A stretch of 64,000 bases of DNA from Paenibacillus sp. W2I17 (lineage in GTDB: Bacteria; Bacillota; Bacilli; Paenibacillales; Paenibacillaceae). The stretch is taken from the NCBI RefSeq assembly GCF_030815985.1, contig NZ_JAUSXM010000001.1, forward strand, positions 4,092,001 to 4,156,000, read 5' to 3'. Position numbers and translations under genes: made by a program. The notes below the pieces were generated by a model, which ran no database searches, was not told the origin of the DNA, and saw only the letters and a program-made list of their open reading frames with translations. Below, one piece after another: positions 36,748-44,978 of this stretch. Each line of letters starts with the position of its first letter. The stretch's first letter is position 1.

Positions 36748-39288
36748 TCAGTTATTTCTCTTCAGCTTCATCCGTTGCAGACGTAGGGAATTCAGTACAA
36801 CCGATACGGAGCTGAACGCCATCGCTGCCCCTGCCAGCCATGGAGCCAAGAAGCCAACTGCCGCAATAGGAATACCAATAACGTTGTAACCGAGCGCCCA
36901 GAACAAGTTTTGTTTGATGTTCCCCATCGTGCGCCGGCTCATCTCAATGGCATCTGCAATGCTGTTCAGATCACCACGCATCAACGTAATATCCGCCGCT
37001 TCCATCGCTACATCCGTTCCTGTTCCGATGGCCATCCCAATATCAGCAGTAGCAAGTGCCGGAGCATCATTAATGCCGTCACCTACCATCGCTACTTTCA
37101 GGCCACTCTCCTGAAGTTTCTTCACTTCCGCAGCTTTACCTTCCGGCAGAACCTCAGCCAGCACTTTACCGATCCCTGCCTGTTCTGCTACAGCGCGAGC
37201 TGTTCGCTCATTGTCTCCCGTGATCATGATGACATCAATTCCCATCGCCTGAAGACGCCCAATGGCTTCTCGAGAGGTATCCTTGATGGTGTCAGCCACA
37301 GCCACGATCCCTGCCCACTGACCATCCACTGCTACCAGCATCGCTGTACGCCCTTGTTCCTCCAGACGGTTCATCTGCTGAACGGTTTCCTCAGAGACAT
37401 TCACCTGTGCATCCGCAAGCAACCGACGTGTGCCGACCAGTATTTCCTGCCCTTTTAATGAAGCTCGCACGCCATATCCCGGTATGTTCTCGAACTTCTC
37501 TGTTGGGGTTAACTCCAGACCCTTGGCACGAATACCTGCAACAATGGCCTCTGCCAGCGGATGCTCAGAACTCTGTTCGGCCGCTCCTACACGCTCAAGC
37601 AGATCGGATTCCGTCCAATTCGGAGCCGTGACAATATCCGTAAGCACCGGTTTACCTTGGGTTACTGTACCTGTTTTGTCGAGCACCACGGTCTGAATCT
37701 GTTGTGCCGACTCCAGATGTTCGCCGCCCTTGAACAGAATGCCATATTCAGCCGCACGTCCTGATCCAGCCATGACAGAGGTCGGCGTTGCCAGCCCCAG
37801 TGCACATGGACAGGCAATGACAAGCACGGCAATCGCTTTTTCAAGGGAACCAGCGAAGTCACCTGGACTTGCAAACAGATACCAGATCAGGAATGTCAGC
37901 GCAGCTATGCCAACAACAATTGGAACAAATATGCCTGAAATGACATCTGCAATCCGCTGGATCGGTGCTTTGGAGCCCTGAGCTTGCTCGACTACTTTAA
38001 TAATCTGGGACAAAGCCGTATCCGATCCCACTCGGGTCGCACGCAGTCGTAATACCCCGTTTTTGTTCAGCGTAGCACCTGTAACGGGATCTCCCGGCTT
38101 TTTATCCACGGGAAGGCTCTCTCCACTTAGCATGGATTCGTCTACTGAGGATTGCCCTTCTTCAACGATACCATCCACCGGGATGCTATCACCCGGCTTC
38201 ACCAGGACCAAATCACCCACCGCAACATATGCGGCAGGAACTATCACTTCCTGTCCATCACGAATGACACGAGCTTCACGTGGAGCCAGTTCAATTAAGC
38301 TTTTGATTGCCTGTGAAGAGCGACCTTTCGCCACAGCTTCGAACCATTTTCCCAGTAAAATTAACGTAATTAGAATCGCACTTGTCTCATAATAGAGTTC
38401 TACCGAAGGCATGGCGGCTGTGCTCGTTCCCATTGCCCCATGATCCATGGTTGTAGAAGGTAAGTACCCACTGGATAACGTCAGATACAGACTGTAGAAA
38501 AACGCTGCGCTGGTACCAAGTGCGACGAGAACGTCCATATTGGCACTGCCGTTACGTAGCGCTTTGTATGCTCCCACATAGAATTGCCATCCAATCACGA
38601 ACTGTACTGGCGTTGCCAGAATCAGCTGGAACCAAGGGTTCATGAACAGATCTGGGACATAGATTCCGGATGTAAACGAGAAATGCCCCACCATTGCCCA
38701 CAGCAAAGGAATCGATAACAACGCAGATATCATCCATTTCCACTTTTTGCGTTGCAGCTCACGTTCACGAACCGATGTGGTCTCTTCTTGCGTCAATTGC
38801 AGTTCAGCACCGTAGCCCATCTGCTTGATCTTGGCGGTAATATCCGAAGGTTTCAATGTGCCAGCGGCATATTCGATATGCCCTGTTTCCAGCGCCAGAT
38901 TCACATTCGCCTGAGATACCCCAGGTAATCGGGAAAGACCTTTTTCAATCCGGGCAGAACAGGCAGCACACGTCATACCCGTAATGTTCAGATCAACCGA
39001 TTCGGACACCGTAGCGTAGCCCAATGCTTCCACCTTATCTCGCAAGGCACTCACGTTGGTTATCTTCGGATCATAGGAAACGGTCGCCTGTTCAATGGCA
39101 AGATTCACATTGGCCTGCTGCACGCCTTCCATACGAGACAAGCCCTTTTCGACTCGCGTTGAACATGCGGCACAGGTCATCCCCGTGATGTGCAGTGTTG
39201 TCTTTAGTCCTGGTGCGTTTGCCATAGGTGGTATTGGGGTGGGTTCGGATAATCTATCCATTGGTTTATTCGTTGAGTTATCCATCAT
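36748..39288 (-). CDS. copA: Copper-exporting P1B-type ATPase CopA
   Basis: About 846-residue Cu(I) efflux ATPase. Two N-terminal heavy-metal-binding domains each carry GMTCAACS; then eight membrane helices with the transport motif CPC ([13 protein letters not shown]), phosphorylation motif [10 protein letters not shown], the SEHPLAEAI nucleotide-domain motif, ITGDNERTA and [10 protein letters not shown]. The start is placed at 39288, because AAAGGAG lies just upstream of the MMDN methionines; an ATG five codons earlier has no site. It exports copper received from CopZ. The CsoR-type palindrome at 39325-39341 gives it its own copper-responsive promoter. Confidence 0.96.
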   Translation of the reverse strand: MMDNSTNKPMDRLSEPTPIPPMANAPGLKTTLHITGMTCAACSTRVEKGLSRMEGVQQANVNLAIEQATVSYDPKITNVSALRDKVEALGYATVSESVDLNITGMTCAACSARIEKGLSRLPGVSQANVNLALETGHIEYAAGTLKPSDITAKIKQMGYGAELQLTQEETTSVRERELQRKKWKWMISALLSIPLLWAMVGHFSFTSGIYVPDLFMNPWFQLILATPVQFVIGWQFYVGAYKALRNGSANMDVLVALGTSAAFFYSLYLTLSSGYLPSTTMDHGAMGTSTAAMPSVELYYETSAILITLILLGKWFEAVAKGRSSQAIKSLIELAPREARVIRDGQEVIVPAAYVAVGDLVLVKPGDSIPVDGIVEEGQSSVDESMLSGESLPVDKKPGDPVTGATLNKNGVLRLRATRVGSDTALSQIIKVVEQAQGSKAPIQRIADVISGIFVPIVVGIAALTFLIWYLFASPGDFAGSLEKAIAVLVIACPCALGLATPTSVMAGSGRAAEYGILFKGGEHLESAQQIQTVVLDKTGTVTQGKPVLTDIVTAPNWTESDLLERVGAAEQSSEHPLAEAIVAGIRAKGLELTPTEKFENIPGYGVRASLKGQEILVGTRRLLADAQVNVSEETVQQMNRLEEQGRTAMLVAVDGQWAGIVAVADTIKDTSREAIGRLQAMGIDVIMITGDNERTARAVAEQAGIGKVLAEVLPEGKAAEVKKLQESGLKVAMVGDGINDAPALATADIGMAIGTGTDVAMEAADITLMRGDLNSIADAIEMSRRTMGNIKQNLFWALGYNVIGIPIAAVGFLAPWLAGAAMAFSSVSVVLNSLRLQRMKLKRNN

Positions 39289-39324
39289 ATCAGCTCCTTT
39301 CATATCGATTCAATTTATCGCAAC

Positions 39325-39341
39325 ATACCCCTAAGGGGTAT
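39325..39341. promoter_or_regulatory. CsoR-type operator upstream of copA
   Basis: ATACCCCTAAGGGGTAT is a perfect palindrome with the TACCCC...GGGGTA half-sites bound by CsoR repressors; 37 bases before the copA start. Confidence 0.8.
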
Positions 39342-39438
39342 ATATCAGACAGAAAATTAGGCTTAAACCTGACTCGTGGGAAAAGGGGTTTGCCCTCATT
39401 GTGCCCATGAGCATGTTCGGTTTAAGCCTGTGATCCCG

Positions 39439-39639
39439 TTAGACTACATCGTATCCCTGATCTTCAATCGCAGCTTTGATCTGATCCACGTTCACTTTCT
39501 GCTCATCATATTCCACCGCTACTGTTCCCGCTGCCAGATCAACCTTACCACTCGCACCGGTATTCTTCACAGCTTCTTCAACCGACTTCACACAGTGATT
39601 GCAAGACATTCCCGTAACGTTCAATGTAACATTAGACAT
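39439..39639 (-). CDS. copZ: Copper chaperone CopZ
   Basis: 66-residue HMA-domain protein with the Cu(I)-binding motif GMSCNHC (Cys13, Cys16) in the first loop and the AIEDQGYDVV end. It should pick up cytosolic Cu(I) and pass it to the CopA metal-binding domains and to CsoR. AAGGAGG precedes the ATG by eight bases and overlaps a degenerate CsoR-like half-site (ATACCCC at about 39655-39661). It lies 59 bases after csoR on the same strand. Confidence 0.95.
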   Translation of the reverse strand: MSNVTLNVTGMSCNHCVKSVEEAVKNTGASGKVDLAAGTVAVEYDEQKVNVDQIKAAIEDQGYDVV

Positions 39640-39698
39640 TCTAAATTCCTCCTTGGGGTATATTAAAATGATAAATTAAATAGGTGAATTGATATAAC

Positions 39699-40100
39699 TT
39701 ACTTCATTAACTTCCGCATCGTAACCAGCAGTTCGTCCACAACCTCATGTTCACCAGCCTGAATACGCTCAACGATACAGCTCTTCATATGGCCTTCAAG
39801 CAAAAGTTTGCCTACTGAATTAAGAGCAGACTGAGCCGCCGCGATCTGCGTCAGCACATCATCACAGTACGTATCCTTCTCGATCAATCCCTTGATCCCG
39901 CGAATCTGACCTTCCACACGGTTCAAACGAGAAACCAGGTTACTCTTCATCTCCTGCGAATGGTGACTCTTGCGCACATGCTTCCCATCACTGCCCTCGG
40001 CATGACAGGATACCTCTTCTTGAACTGTAGCCAAAGCTTCCGTTGAATCTGAAATGGAGGATTGTAAAGGTTCCTCGGGATGGCTCTGATGATCCATCAT
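39699..40100 (-). CDS. csoR: Copper-sensing repressor CsoR
   Basis: Copper-responsive DNA-binding protein (about 133 aa). The C-terminal 85 residues are a standard CsoR core: LNRVEGQIRGIKGLIEKDTY, Cys in TYCDDVLTQ and the His/Cys pair in EGHMKSC, giving the Cys-His-Cys Cu(I) site. The N terminus has an unusual extension of about 45 residues with several His and one Cys (HQSHPEE, SCHAEGSDGKH, KSHHSQE). Start at 40100, after AAAAGGGG; an ATG 13 codons upstream overlaps the operator region. It likely represses itself, copZ and copA and is released by copper. Confidence 0.93.
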   Translation of the reverse strand: MMDHQSHPEEPLQSSISDSTEALATVQEEVSCHAEGSDGKHVRKSHHSQEMKSNLVSRLNRVEGQIRGIKGLIEKDTYCDDVLTQIAAAQSALNSVGKLLLEGHMKSCIVERIQAGEHEVVDELLVTMRKLMK

Positions 40101-40137
40101 GAACACCCCTTTTCTCTCGTTCTTTTCTAAGAGTAAC

Positions 40138-40154
40138 ATACCCCATGGGGGTAT
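40138..40154. promoter_or_regulatory. CsoR-type operator upstream of csoR-copZ
   Basis: ATACCCC-AT-GGGGGTAT, the same half-sites as the copA operator, 38 bases before the csoR start; it fits autoregulation. Confidence 0.8.
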
Positions 40155-40220
40155 TCAAGAGTATTCTGATATTTTGATAAAAATGGATGAATCCTTCCTA
40201 ATTAAATAGAGCGATGCATC

Positions 40221-40709
40221 TTACAAGGTATACTCCATCCTGCTGCTGCGGACGACTAGACCCATCTGTTCATAGAAAGCCTGTGCCCCAGAATTAAAAG
40301 TCGACACGGACAATTCCAAGCTGTCTGCCTGAAGTTCTCTCCCTAACTCGATGAATGCTTGTAGTAACTGTTTGCCTGTTCCTTGACCCCGATGCTTGGT
40401 ATCCACTACAAATTCATGGATGTACAACATCTTGCGATCCACCATCAATGGGTTATCCTGAATTACACTTAACTGCGCGCTCCCGTAACCCAGAATCAAA
40501 CCCGTTTCGGAAGACTCGGCAACATACAGGTAACGCTTGTCCGTTTCCAGCAGTTCGGTGAACTCCTTTTCCTCCATTCTGGTCTCTAACGCTCTGTATA
40601 GGTCCGCCCGCGCCTCGACATGCATCTGGTGCAGGTCATCCATCAACAATGACACGCCAGAGTAGTCCCTCATTTCTGCCTTTCGGATGTTAATCGTACC
40701 TGTACTCAT
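40221..40709 (-). CDS. GNAT-family N-acetyltransferase
   Basis: 162-residue acetyltransferase. Acetyl-CoA-binding segment is VDTKHRGQGTGKQLLQAF (RGQGTG loop), followed by LSVSTFNSGAQAFYEQMGL. Substrate unknown. It is located between csoR and a small acidic protein gene; there is no sign of copper regulation. Confidence 0.85.
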   Translation of the reverse strand: MSTGTINIRKAEMRDYSGVSLLMDDLHQMHVEARADLYRALETRMEEKEFTELLETDKRYLYVAESSETGLILGYGSAQLSVIQDNPLMVDRKMLYIHEFVVDTKHRGQGTGKQLLQAFIELGRELQADSLELSVSTFNSGAQAFYEQMGLVVRSSRMEYTL

Positions 40710-40753
40710 CCCATCACTCTTTCATCTAATGAATTTTACATTATTATACAACC

Positions 40754-40783
40754 AAAAAGCAGATACCATAAGGGTACCTGCTT
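40754..40783 (-). terminator. Hairpin terminator after the 61-residue protein gene
   Basis: AAGCAG/CTGCTT outer and TACC/GGGTA inner pairs around ATAA, followed on the minus strand by TTTTTGG. Confidence 0.65.
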
Positions 40784-40831
40784 CGCTAAATTTATCTTCA
40801 TTCCATCAAGCCCGTAGGATGCTCATGTTGT

Positions 40832-41017
40832 TTATTTTTTCGAAGAAGCATTTCCTTCATTAAAAGCAACAGGTGATGGCTTCGCTGCCCATTCGTCCGC
40901 CTGCGGTTCAATGTCTACTCCGCTCAAAATCTTCTTTTTTTCCATCAAGGAATCCCCGTCTTCATCCAGTTTGTTGCGAATTTCTGCCTCGTCCTGAGGT
41001 TGATTGTTCTGTGTCAT
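40832..41017 (-). CDS. Small acidic hydrophilic protein, function unknown
   Basis: 61 residues with no signal peptide or hydrophobic segment; rich in Asp/Glu/Lys (NKLDEDGDSLMEKKK). AAGGGAGG precedes the ATG by eight bases and a terminator follows, so it is a genuine stand-alone gene. No family is recognised; composition resembles small stress or sporulation-related proteins, but nothing more can be said. Confidence 0.7.
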   Translation of the reverse strand: MTQNNQPQDEAEIRNKLDEDGDSLMEKKKILSGVDIEPQADEWAAKPSPVAFNEGNASSKK

Positions 41018-41112
41018 CGTAGAATCCTCCCTTATGTGTTTATCTTCAATATGATGTTCCTTTATATAACTTACCCATTTTTTGCTTTATCATTCTCCAC
41101 TAGGGACAGACG

Positions 41113-41316
41113 CCATAGCTAACGAATCGCACACACCTTATATGGGCAAATATGGGCGGAATGAAAATGTAACGAATCTCAGACACGTTATATTACGGTA
41201 ATTCATCAGAATGGGTGGATAAAAGGGACCTTTACAGTCATTAGCGTGCCTACGATTCGTTAGAATTTCACACTTGCGATTTCCGCCCGAATAAGACGTG
41301 CTGAGTTCGTTCAGTC
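41113..41316. repeat. Family-2 nested inverted repeat, copy 2
   Basis: Four arms in the same order as the 26.6-kb copy: CTAACGAATCGCACACACCTTAT (about 41119-41141), GTAACGAATCTCAGACACGTTAT (41169-41191), TTAGCGTGCCTACGATTCGTTA (41240-41261) and AATAAGACGTGCTGAGTTCGTT (41289-41311). Arms 1 and 4 and arms 2 and 3 are inverted relative to each other. No ORF; the rest of 41018-41524 holds only the terminator at 41420. Confidence 0.75.
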
Positions 41317-41419
41317 GAAACAGTACACCATTCATAACCTCCTTTTCTCAGGTCAGCTCGCAATCACAAATCACCTAAAAAACTTATCGTCGATACAATT
41401 TCCCAACTCTTTTAGGCGC

Positions 41420-41473
41420 AAAAAAGGGCATTCCCCCAGGCCATTTTCATGACCTTACAGGATGCCCTTTTTC
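41420..41473 (-). terminator. Terminator of the nucleoside operon
   Basis: AAAAAGGGCAT (41421-41431) pairs with ATGCCCTTTTT (41462-41472) around an inner CAGGCC/GACCT-rich loop; T tract on the minus strand, about 50 bases after the phosphorylase stop. Confidence 0.8.
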
Positions 41474-41524
41474 CTTATAGTCCACCCCAGGTGGACGTTT
41501 AACCGATTTATTTCTGGTTTCGTA

Positions 41525-42283
41525 TTACGCCTGATCTTGGCGAGCAAGCGCGGCTAGTGCGCGTAGCGCTGCATTAATCTCGAGCTCCACCGCTTGTCCC
41601 ACCGCATCCGTATGCGGATCATACTCGGCTGCCAGATCACTGTCCGCGAATCCATCGATCGCGACAATGGCTCCGGCGCGAGCGCCACGCAAGGTGCTGA
41701 CGATGTAGAGCGCCGCAATTTCCATCTCAGCTGCAAGTGCTCCAGCCTGCTTGTACTTGCGGTGTGGAATCTCTTCCACGCCTGCAAAGAACGCATCCAA
41801 CGTTACGGTGATACCAACGCCCACTTTGCCTGCAAATGTTGCAACATCCGCGCTTTCTTGCTCGCGAGCAGCTTCGATCAACGCTTGTGTCACCCCAATG
41901 TCCGCTACCGCTGGGAAACCATCCGGCACCAGTTGGCGAGTCAACCCGTCCGTACGAACAGCGGCTGTACTCACAATCACACTGCCTGCCGGATAATCGG
42001 CTGTATACGATCCCGCTGTACCTACACGAATCAGAGTTGTTACACCCGCGCGAATCAATTCCTCGAAGCAGACAGCTGCTCCAGGTGAACCTACACCATG
42101 GCTGACCACAGCGATCTGTACCCCTTCATACAAACCAACAAATGTACGATACTCTCGACTGAACGCCAGTTCTCTCGCCTGCTCCAGCTTACGGGAAATC
42201 TTCTCCGCACGTGCCGGATCACCACAGACGATGGCGTATGCCGGCATGTCTTCCGAATGAATCTGCAAAATAGGCATCAACAT
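41525..42283 (-). CDS. Nucleoside phosphorylase (uridine/purine nucleoside phosphorylase family)
   Basis: 252-residue enzyme of the PNP/UDP phosphorylase family, cleaving a nucleoside with phosphate to base and pentose-1-phosphate. Motifs: VCGDPARAEKIS near the N terminus (phosphate site), VSHGVGSPGAAVCFEEL, RVGTAGSYTADYPAGSVIV and AAEMEIAALYIV (ribose-binding Glu). The start is fixed by GAAGGAG ten bases before the ATG at 42283, one base after the preceding stop; an apparent 34-codon extension lies inside the upstream gene. Linked to a nucleoside importer, so it probably acts on the imported nucleosides. Confidence 0.9.
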   Translation of the reverse strand: MLMPILQIHSEDMPAYAIVCGDPARAEKISRKLEQARELAFSREYRTFVGLYEGVQIAVVSHGVGSPGAAVCFEELIRAGVTTLIRVGTAGSYTADYPAGSVIVSTAAVRTDGLTRQLVPDGFPAVADIGVTQALIEAAREQESADVATFAGKVGVGITVTLDAFFAGVEEIPHRKYKQAGALAAEMEIAALYIVSTLRGARAGAIVAIDGFADSDLAAEYDPHTDAVGQAVELEINAALRALAALARQDQA

Positions 42284-42284
42284 A

Positions 42285-42956
42285 TCAATCAAACTCCTTC
42301 TTCGTCCACTCGTCTTCCGGAATCGGCAGATCCTCACCCGAGAAGCGTTGTTCCTTGAACGGATCGGCAAAATGGTGGAAACCATTCACTTCCCAGAATC
42401 CGTTACGGTCTTCTGTCATAAACTCCAGACCACGTATCCACTTGGCACTCTTCCAGAAGTACAGTTGTGGCACAACCATACGCAGCGGAAAACCATGTTT
42501 GGGTGTTAGTGGCTCACCGTTATATTTGAATGCAAGCAATACATCATCATGCATCAACTCTTCGAGCGGTACATTTGTCTCATAATCATGATCTGCATGG
42601 ATCATGACGTATTTTGCCTCTGGTTTAACCCCCAGAAGTTTCACAAAATCGGAGAAGCGAATACCTTCCCACGACGTATCGAATTTCGACCAACGGGTAA
42701 CACAGTGAATATCACTCACCGTGTTCACCTGAGGCATCGCCTGCAACTCAGCTAGGGAGAACACTTTCTCCTCTTCCACTTCACCGAACACCTTCAAGTC
42801 CCATGTGGAAAGGTCATATTCCGGCACTTCCCCTTCATGCAGAATCGGGAATTTCTCCGTCAGCATCTGTCCTGGCGGCAGCCGATCTCCGTGATCGTTG
42901 CCTGTTTTGGGTGCCGGAGTTTTACTTTTTTTCAAACGTTCAGCCTTGTTATGCAA
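42285..42956 (-). CDS. Sulfite oxidase-fold molybdopterin-dependent oxidoreductase
   Basis: 223-residue cytoplasmic-looking protein of the sulfite oxidase/YuiH molybdopterin domain family. It retains SDIHCVTRWSKFDTSWEG, where the Cys would ligate molybdenum, and KHGFPLRMVVPQLYFWKSAKW. No Tat signal is visible. The first codon is TTG, eight bases after AAGGAGG. It lies between the nucleoside permease and phosphorylase genes with a one-base gap to the latter, a position with no obvious metabolic reason. The reaction is unknown. Confidence 0.85.
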   Translation of the reverse strand: MHNKAERLKKSKTPAPKTGNDHGDRLPPGQMLTEKFPILHEGEVPEYDLSTWDLKVFGEVEEEKVFSLAELQAMPQVNTVSDIHCVTRWSKFDTSWEGIRFSDFVKLLGVKPEAKYVMIHADHDYETNVPLEELMHDDVLLAFKYNGEPLTPKHGFPLRMVVPQLYFWKSAKWIRGLEFMTEDRNGFWEVNGFHHFADPFKEQRFSGEDLPIPEDEWTKKEFD

Positions 42957-43003
42957 GTGGAATTCCTCCTTCTTTTACTGTCTCTAACATAGACATTCAG
43001 GAA

Positions 43004-43927
43004 TTAACGCGAGCTTCCGCCCGCTTTCAGTGCATCCTGTGCATAGGTACGGTCTTTGAAAAAGAACATCGCGACCAGCGTTACAATATACGGCAGCATC
43101 AACGTGAAATGCGTTGGCAGGGAGAATCCTTGCAGACGAATACTTAATGCTTCCATGAAGCCAAACAGTACACTGGAGCCCATCACGCCAAGCGGATTCG
43201 CTTGCCCCAACATCGTTGCCACCAGCGCGATAAAGCCACGACCAGCAGTCATGCCTTCGGTAAACATCGTTACCTGACCGAGCGACAACTGAGCTCCAGC
43301 CAGAGCACACAACACACCGCACATCAGAACGGCACCATACTGGATGCCACGTACCTTGATCCCGATGCTCTGTGCTGCAATCGGGTTCTCACCGACGGAG
43401 CGCAGGCGGAAGCCGGATACACTTTTGAACAGATAAAATTGTAATGCAATCACGAGCACAATGCCGAGGTAGACCAGAGGGCTATGTCCCGATATTACAT
43501 CGCCGACCCACGGAATGTCCTTAATCAGCGGAATATCCCACTTGGGAAGTCCCACCATGTCTTTGTCGTAGTATGCACCTTTTACATCAAAAATCGCACG
43601 CAGTGCAAAGGTCGTCACCCCCGCAGCCAGGAAGTTGAGCGAGATCCCGACCACGATGGCGTTGGCCTTCAGATTAATGCTTATAAAGGCAAAGAGCGCC
43701 GAGAATAACATCACAATTATAATGGAAAAGAGTACAGCCAGCAGCACATTGCCAAACAGATAATTGCCGACAATCGCGGAGAATGCACCGATCAGAACCA
43801 GTCCTTCAAGACCCACGTTAAACAGACCGACACGAGAACATAAAGCCCCACCGAGCGCTGCAAGCAGGATTGGAGTCATAATCCGCAAGGTTGAGCCAAA
43901 CATGGCTGCATCAAACAGTTGTTGCAT
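43004..43927 (-). CDS. nupQ: Nucleoside ABC transporter permease, second subunit
   Basis: 307-residue inner-membrane protein of the BPD_transp_2 family with about nine helices. The AALGGALCSRVGLFNVGLEG stretch at the N terminus is typical of NupQ/YufQ-like permeases. It overlaps the first permease gene by 17 bases. Together with the other permease, the tandem ATPase and the BMP lipoprotein it forms a complete nucleoside importer. Confidence 0.88.
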   Translation of the reverse strand: MQQLFDAAMFGSTLRIMTPILLAALGGALCSRVGLFNVGLEGLVLIGAFSAIVGNYLFGNVLLAVLFSIIIVMLFSALFAFISINLKANAIVVGISLNFLAAGVTTFALRAIFDVKGAYYDKDMVGLPKWDIPLIKDIPWVGDVISGHSPLVYLGIVLVIALQFYLFKSVSGFRLRSVGENPIAAQSIGIKVRGIQYGAVLMCGVLCALAGAQLSLGQVTMFTEGMTAGRGFIALVATMLGQANPLGVMGSSVLFGFMEALSIRLQGFSLPTHFTLMLPYIVTLVAMFFFKDRTYAQDALKAGGSSR

Positions 43928-44978
43928 TGGACTTTTTCTCCTTTCTCCGCTTCAGGAATGAATAACCGATCTGAGCTGATACAAATAACGTCAATACAGC
44001 TTGGATGACACTGCCAACTTCCAGCGGCACATCCGTATTCCGTTCCATCCCCATGGCACCTGTCTGTAGCGCAGCCAGCAAAATAGCTGCTACAGCTGTA
44101 CCGAGTGGATGCGAGCGGGCAAGCAGCGTTGCCATAATGCCGCTCCATGCGTAACTTGCCGATGACAACGAGCCATCAAGGAAACGGTACTGTGTACCGA
44201 GCACTTCCCCCGCACCCGCGAGTCCAGCAAGTCCGCCACTGATGACCATGGACAGCATCATCATGCGAATGCGCCGAACACCACCGTAGGTTGCAAAGGA
44301 CGGGTTGCTGCCGAGCATGCGGATCTCGTAACCGGTCACCGTTTTATGCGTGAACCAGTAGATCAGAATAGCCGCTACAATGGCAATAATGAAGCCGGCA
44401 TGCAGCCCCATCCCTTGGAACAACTTCGGCAACCAGATACTCTGATCAATCATGGGTGTCTGAGCCATTGCTGCAGATCCTGTGCGGTCCTTGAATGGAT
44501 AGGAGACCATGTAGCCCCCGAAATAAATGGCAATATAGTTAAGTAGTAAGGTTGTGATCAACAAGTTCATGCCGAAACGTGCATCCAGCCAGCCTGCAAA
44601 CAGGGACCAGATTCCCCCTGCAACAATACCTGCCACAATAGCAACAATACACACAAACCAGCCTGGTCCTGGCAGATAGAGCGCCGTGAGCGCGGCACTA
44701 AGCCCGCCAAGAATCATCTGGCCTTCGGCTCCCATATTGAAGAATCCGGCACGGAATGCCAATGCTACGCCAAGCCCCGCCAAGATGATTGGTGTGGAAC
44801 GAGCCAACGTATTGGTGAAGAAGTAGAAGTTGCCGAAGGCCCCTTTCCACATCTCCGCATACGTATCCACCACATTACCGCCAACGATCAGAATCGCTAC
44901 AGCCCCTGCAATCAGACCGATGAATACGGCAAGCAGCGGCTGCACGAGTCCGCGAAGTGTTTCTTTTACCCGATTCAT
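43911..44978 (-). CDS. nupP: Nucleoside ABC transporter permease, first subunit
   Basis: 355-residue membrane protein of the BPD_transp_2 family with about nine to ten helices. LAFRAGFFNMGAEGQMILGG is the family-specific segment shared with the partner permease. AGGAGG lies upstream, and the start overlaps the ATPase stop by four bases. Nucleoside specificity is inferred from the BMP partner and the phosphorylase gene. Confidence 0.88.
   Translation of the reverse strand: MNRVKETLRGLVQPLLAVFIGLIAGAVAILIVGGNVVDTYAEMWKGAFGNFYFFTNTLARSTPIILAGLGVALAFRAGFFNMGAEGQMILGGLSAALTALYLPGPGWFVCIVAIVAGIVAGGIWSLFAGWLDARFGMNLLITTLLLNYIAIYFGGYMVSYPFKDRTGSAAMAQTPMIDQSIWLPKLFQGMGLHAGFIIAIVAAILIYWFTHKTVTGYEIRMLGSNPSFATYGGVRRIRMMMLSMVISGGLAGLAGAGEVLGTQYRFLDGSLSSASYAWSGIMATLLARSHPLGTAVAAILLAALQTGAMGMERNTDVPLEVGSVIQAVLTLFVSAQIGYSFLKRRKEKKSNATTV

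Noticed and set aside
42286..42385. Upstream extension of the nucleoside phosphorylase
   Set aside because: Lies inside the sulfite-oxidase-fold gene; a good Shine-Dalgarno precedes the ATG at 42283.
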